DNA of 64,000 nt, taken from assembly GCF_017833415.1 (NCBI RefSeq), contig NZ_JAFICC010000012.1, positions 160,739-224,738 of the forward strand. The letters are read 5' to 3'. This DNA comes from Flavobacterium sp. 1355. Its GTDB lineage: Bacteria; Bacteroidota; Bacteroidia; Flavobacteriales; Flavobacteriaceae. Of this stretch, positions 61,938-64,000 are shown piece after piece. A program made the translations under genes and the position numbers. The notes beneath the pieces are model-generated. The model ran no database searches. It was not told the DNA's origin and saw only the letters and a list, made by a program, of their open reading frames with translations. Numbering within the stretch: the stretch's first letter is position 1; each line of letters starts with the position of its first letter.

Positions 61938-61973
61938 AAAACCTGCAAATTAATCTTTTGCAGGTTTTTTTTT
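61938..61973 (+). terminator. Intrinsic terminator after htpG
   Basis: AAAACCTGCAAA and TTTGCAGGTTTT form the stem, followed by a long T-run. Confidence 0.95.
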
Positions 61974-62130
61974 ATTTGAAATTAAAAAGCAGCCAAATCT
62001 TAATAAATAGTATCGAAAAGATTCACAGAAACCAACAAGACAAAAGTAAGTTTCATAAAATTGTTTAGGATTTAGATCCCGATATAAATCTGTTCCTTAT
62101 TTTTTTATTACTACCAAAATCTTTTTTTAC

Positions 62131-62138
62131 TATTTTTG
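62131..62138 (+). promoter_or_regulatory. Candidate -7 box for lipoprotein gene
   Basis: TATTTTTG matches TAnnTTTG, 37 bases before the ATG at 62175. Confidence 0.4.
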
Positions 62139-62174
62139 GCTAGCCTTTGTTATCTAACTTAAACAAATACCACT

Positions 62175-62996
62175 ATGAAAAAGACCTTTTTTTTACTCTT
62201 AACCCTTTGTACAACAGCAATAACATTTGTTTCCTGCGGAAGTGACAGTGATGACATTGTAAGCCAGGCAGACACATCTGCAGTAAGTGCTTCTATAGTT
62301 ATTGATGCAATAAATGAAATGGATGTAAACACAGGATTGAAGGTATCTGCAGACAACTCAACTGCAAAACCATCTGAAACGGGACCTGAAGCCTGCGCTA
62401 CTATCACAGTCGAAAAGACTACAGCAGAAGATTATCCAAAAGTAATTACGGTAGATTATGGAACCGGATGTACGATCAACCAAATTACAAGAAAAGGGAA
62501 ATTAAAAATTACACTAACAGGACCAGTAACTATTACAGGCAGTAAAATGACAATTGAAAGAATTGATTATTCTATTAGTGATATGAAACTGGAAGGAACT
62601 ATTGAGTATGAAAATATTACAACTGAGCAAACTGTACCAAAATGGACCAGAAAAGTCACTAACGGAAAACTTACCGATTTGCAAGGAAGATTCTACACAA
62701 ATTCCGGAAACTATACAACAAAACAAACTGAAGGAGTTGCAACATTAACACTAAGTGACAATGTTTACGAAATTACTGAAGGCACTCACACTGTAACCTC
62801 AAACTCTGGTGGAGTTTTAACGCTGACTGTTCAGGAAACTTTGATAAAAAAGTACTCTTGTGATTTTATTTCTAAAGGAAAATTAAAAGTTCAGGGAGGC
62901 TATTTAAACGGAGTTGTTGACTACGGAAATAACGATTGTGATCGTAACTATACCTATACTCACGAAGACGGAGCAATCTATACTTTGGTAATGTAA
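62175..62996 (+). CDS. Hypothetical lipoprotein
   Basis: 273 residues with a lipoprotein signal peptide (CTTAITFVSC, Cys about residue 21) and an Asp/Ser-rich linker. The rest (about 60-273) is rich in Thr and beta strands (KLKITLTGPVTITGSKMTIERIDYSISDM, GVATLTLSDNVYEITEGTHTVTS), with two pairs of Cys that may form disulfides. I do not recognise a family. It is probably at the outer membrane or surface. It stands alone between two terminators. Confidence 0.72.
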   Translation: MKKTFFLLLTLCTTAITFVSCGSDSDDIVSQADTSAVSASIVIDAINEMDVNTGLKVSADNSTAKPSETGPEACATITVEKTTAEDYPKVITVDYGTGCTINQITRKGKLKITLTGPVTITGSKMTIERIDYSISDMKLEGTIEYENITTEQTVPKWTRKVTNGKLTDLQGRFYTNSGNYTTKQTEGVATLTLSDNVYEITEGTHTVTSNSGGVLTLTVQETLIKKYSCDFISKGKLKVQGGYLNGVVDYGNNDCDRNYTYTHEDGAIYTLVM

Positions 62997-63022
62997 CTAA
63001 TTCATTTATAAAAAAATAAAGC

Positions 63023-63051
63023 AATCCCAATTTAGAAATAGATTGGGATTT
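63023..63051 (+). terminator. Intrinsic terminator after the lipoprotein gene
   Basis: AATCCCAAT and ATTGGGATT form the stem, followed by a T-rich run. Confidence 0.8.
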
Positions 63052-63128
63052 ATTTTTATCAAAAATTGAACACTCATTTCTCAACATTCAAACTATTTTC
63101 TTTATTTTGCAGCAAAATCTAAAAACCA

Positions 63129-63863
63129 ATGAAAAAATCAATTATTGCCTTTGCTGTTCTTGCACTGTTAGCATCATGCAGCAAAAAAGAATCTACTGAC
63201 AGTTTACATCTTACCGGAAATATAAAAGGGTTAAAAAATGGAACTTTATATATTCAGAGAGTTGTAGATACTACTCTTGTTGCAATTGACTCTGTTAAAA
63301 TCGATGGTAACTCTGCTTTTGAAAGAGACATAAAATTAGAATCTCCAGAAATGCTTTACTTATTCCTGGACAGAGGGGTAACAAATTCTTTAGACAATAA
63401 TATTTTATTCTTTGCTGAGCCAGGAAATGTAAATATCGAAACTAATCTTGACAACTTTATTTACGGTGCTAAAATTACCGGATCTAAAAACCAGGAATTA
63501 TACGAAGAATATAAAAAAATAAATTCCCGTTTTAATGATGAAAATCTTTCTATGGTTGAATCAAAATTTAAAGCTATAAAAAGACAGGATCAAAAAGCGA
63601 TTGACAGTATAGATGCAAAACAGCAATCAAATATCAAAAGAAAATATTTGTACGCTACAAACTTTGCTATTAATCATAAAGATTACGAAATAGCACCTTA
63701 TATTGCTTTAGCAGAGATTTATGACATCAATATCAAATTTCTGGACACTATTCAAAAATCAATGACGCCAAAAGTCGCTAAATCACTTTATGGAAAGAAA
63801 CTAACAAAATATGTTAGTGACATCAAAAAAGAAGAACAAAAAGCTCCTGCAGCTACAGAATAA
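63129..63863 (+). CDS. DUF4369-type lipoprotein
   Basis: 244 residues with a lipoprotein signal peptide (VLALLASC, Cys about residue 17). The first domain (HLTGNIKGLKNGTLYIQRVVDTTLVAIDSVKIDG) is a DUF4369 beta domain seen at the N-terminus of many thiol-disulfide lipoproteins. Here the usual thioredoxin domain is missing; a helical region follows (about 110-230). It may be a truncated or alternative member of that family; no CxxC motif is present. Function unknown. Confidence 0.85.
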   Translation: MKKSIIAFAVLALLASCSKKESTDSLHLTGNIKGLKNGTLYIQRVVDTTLVAIDSVKIDGNSAFERDIKLESPEMLYLFLDRGVTNSLDNNILFFAEPGNVNIETNLDNFIYGAKITGSKNQELYEEYKKINSRFNDENLSMVESKFKAIKRQDQKAIDSIDAKQQSNIKRKYLYATNFAINHKDYEIAPYIALAEIYDINIKFLDTIQKSMTPKVAKSLYGKKLTKYVSDIKKEEQKAPAATE

Positions 63864-63864
63864 A

Positions 63865-63899
63865 AAAAAACGTCCTGAAGTCTCAGGACGTTTTTTTTT
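63865..63899 (+). terminator. Intrinsic terminator after the DUF4369 gene
   Basis: AACGTCCTGA and TCAGGACGTT form the stem, with A-run and T-run on the sides. Confidence 0.95.
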
Positions 63900-63908
63900 A
63901 CGAATTTA

Positions 63909-64000
63909 TGTCTAGTCCTGAAATAGCGATACACAAAAAGTATCATTATGGAAAAAGATCAAGAATTACGCTATATAAAGCGTACACAAAAAGACTACAC
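63909..64000 (+). mobile_element. Possible left end of an IS3-like insertion sequence
   Basis: The 92 bases at the right edge begin TGTCTAGTCCTGAAATAGCG, a plausible terminal inverted repeat, and contain a short leader and the start of an OrfA-like gene at 63948. Only one end is visible, so the element's type and boundaries are tentative. Confidence 0.5.
63948..64000 (+). CDS. Start of a probable IS3-type transposase OrfA (truncated by window)
   Basis: An ATG at 63948 opens 17 residues (MEKDQELRYIKRTQKDYT) to the window edge. The KRTQKDY-type start resembles OrfA (helix-turn-helix) proteins of IS3 elements in Flavobacterium, which are followed by OrfB. Too short for certainty. Confidence 0.5.
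   Translation, partial: MEKDQELRYIKRTQKDY

Noticed and set aside
1..64000. Long opposite-strand open frames such as those inside argS, ffh, the SusC genes and rluF
   Set aside because: They lie fully within well-supported genes, lack domain motifs and have low-complexity or unlikely amino-acid usage; they are shadows.
1..64000. tRNA or rRNA genes
   Set aside because: No cloverleaf-like segment or conserved rRNA word was found by eye on either strand; a covariance search would be needed to exclude degenerate cases.

Overview
The window is a 64 kb piece of an AT-rich (roughly one-third G+C) chromosome from the phylum Bacteroidota, almost certainly a Flavobacterium or close relative. The reasons are two SusC/SusD pairs, HmuY and LytTR families, a Bacteroidota-type TonB (PEFPGG motif), many promoters of the TAnnTTTG (-7) type, and weak Shine-Dalgarno signals. 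No rRNA, tRNA or CRISPR array was seen. Most of the window is core chromosome; the accessory parts are a toxin-antitoxin pair, a P450 module, the SusCD tandem and an insertion-sequence edge at the right end.

Layout. 1-8.4 kb: the end of recF, a DUF2461 protein, two glycosyltransferases, murB, a PaiB-like FMN protein, an ECF sigma factor, tonB and a PH-domain protein. 8.4-12.6 kb: two tandem M48 metallopeptidases, lipA and gap. 12.6-18.5 kb: a TPR hybrid histidine kinase, lpxK preceded by a YoeB-like toxin-antitoxin pair, and a Nif3-like/coiled-coil operon. 18.6-22.8 kb: a hydrolase, an ArsR regulator divergent from P450 plus ABM monooxygenase, and an RluF-like synthase. 22.8-28.4 kb: a two-component operon with an unknown leading gene, then a small regulator/membrane-protein module with a repeated operator-like palindrome. 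28.7-31.1 kb: folD and ffh. 31.3-35.9 kb: a three-gene O-acetylation operon (MBOAT plus two SGNH hydrolases, one carrying an internal LysM). 36.1-39.9 kb: an HmuY / TonB-receptor / DUF6607 locus around a symmetric divergent promoter. 40-50.3 kb: two SusC/SusD operons sharing one promoter element. 50.8-64 kb: argS, a TonB receptor behind an ECF-type promoter, cutC, fabH, an orphan ABC ATPase, a lipocalin-OmpA operon, htpG, two lipoproteins and the start of an IS3-like element.

Themes. Much of the window is envelope biology: lipid A (lpxK), peptidoglycan precursor (murB), O-acetylation, outer-membrane uptake (five TonB-dependent receptors plus TonB) and surface lipoproteins. The best leads for something undescribed are regulatory or architectural: the essential lpxK gene placed inside a toxin-antitoxin operon with tandem operators; the symmetric divergent HmuY-locus promoter with a dyad at its centre; the MBOAT/LysM-SGNH operon; the unknown protein heading the two-component operon; a terminator-like hairpin inside the sigma-factor coding start; and several dispersed intergenic palindromes.

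Limits. All calls come from reading the sequence and translations. Family names rest on motif recognition; no database search or structure prediction was run.
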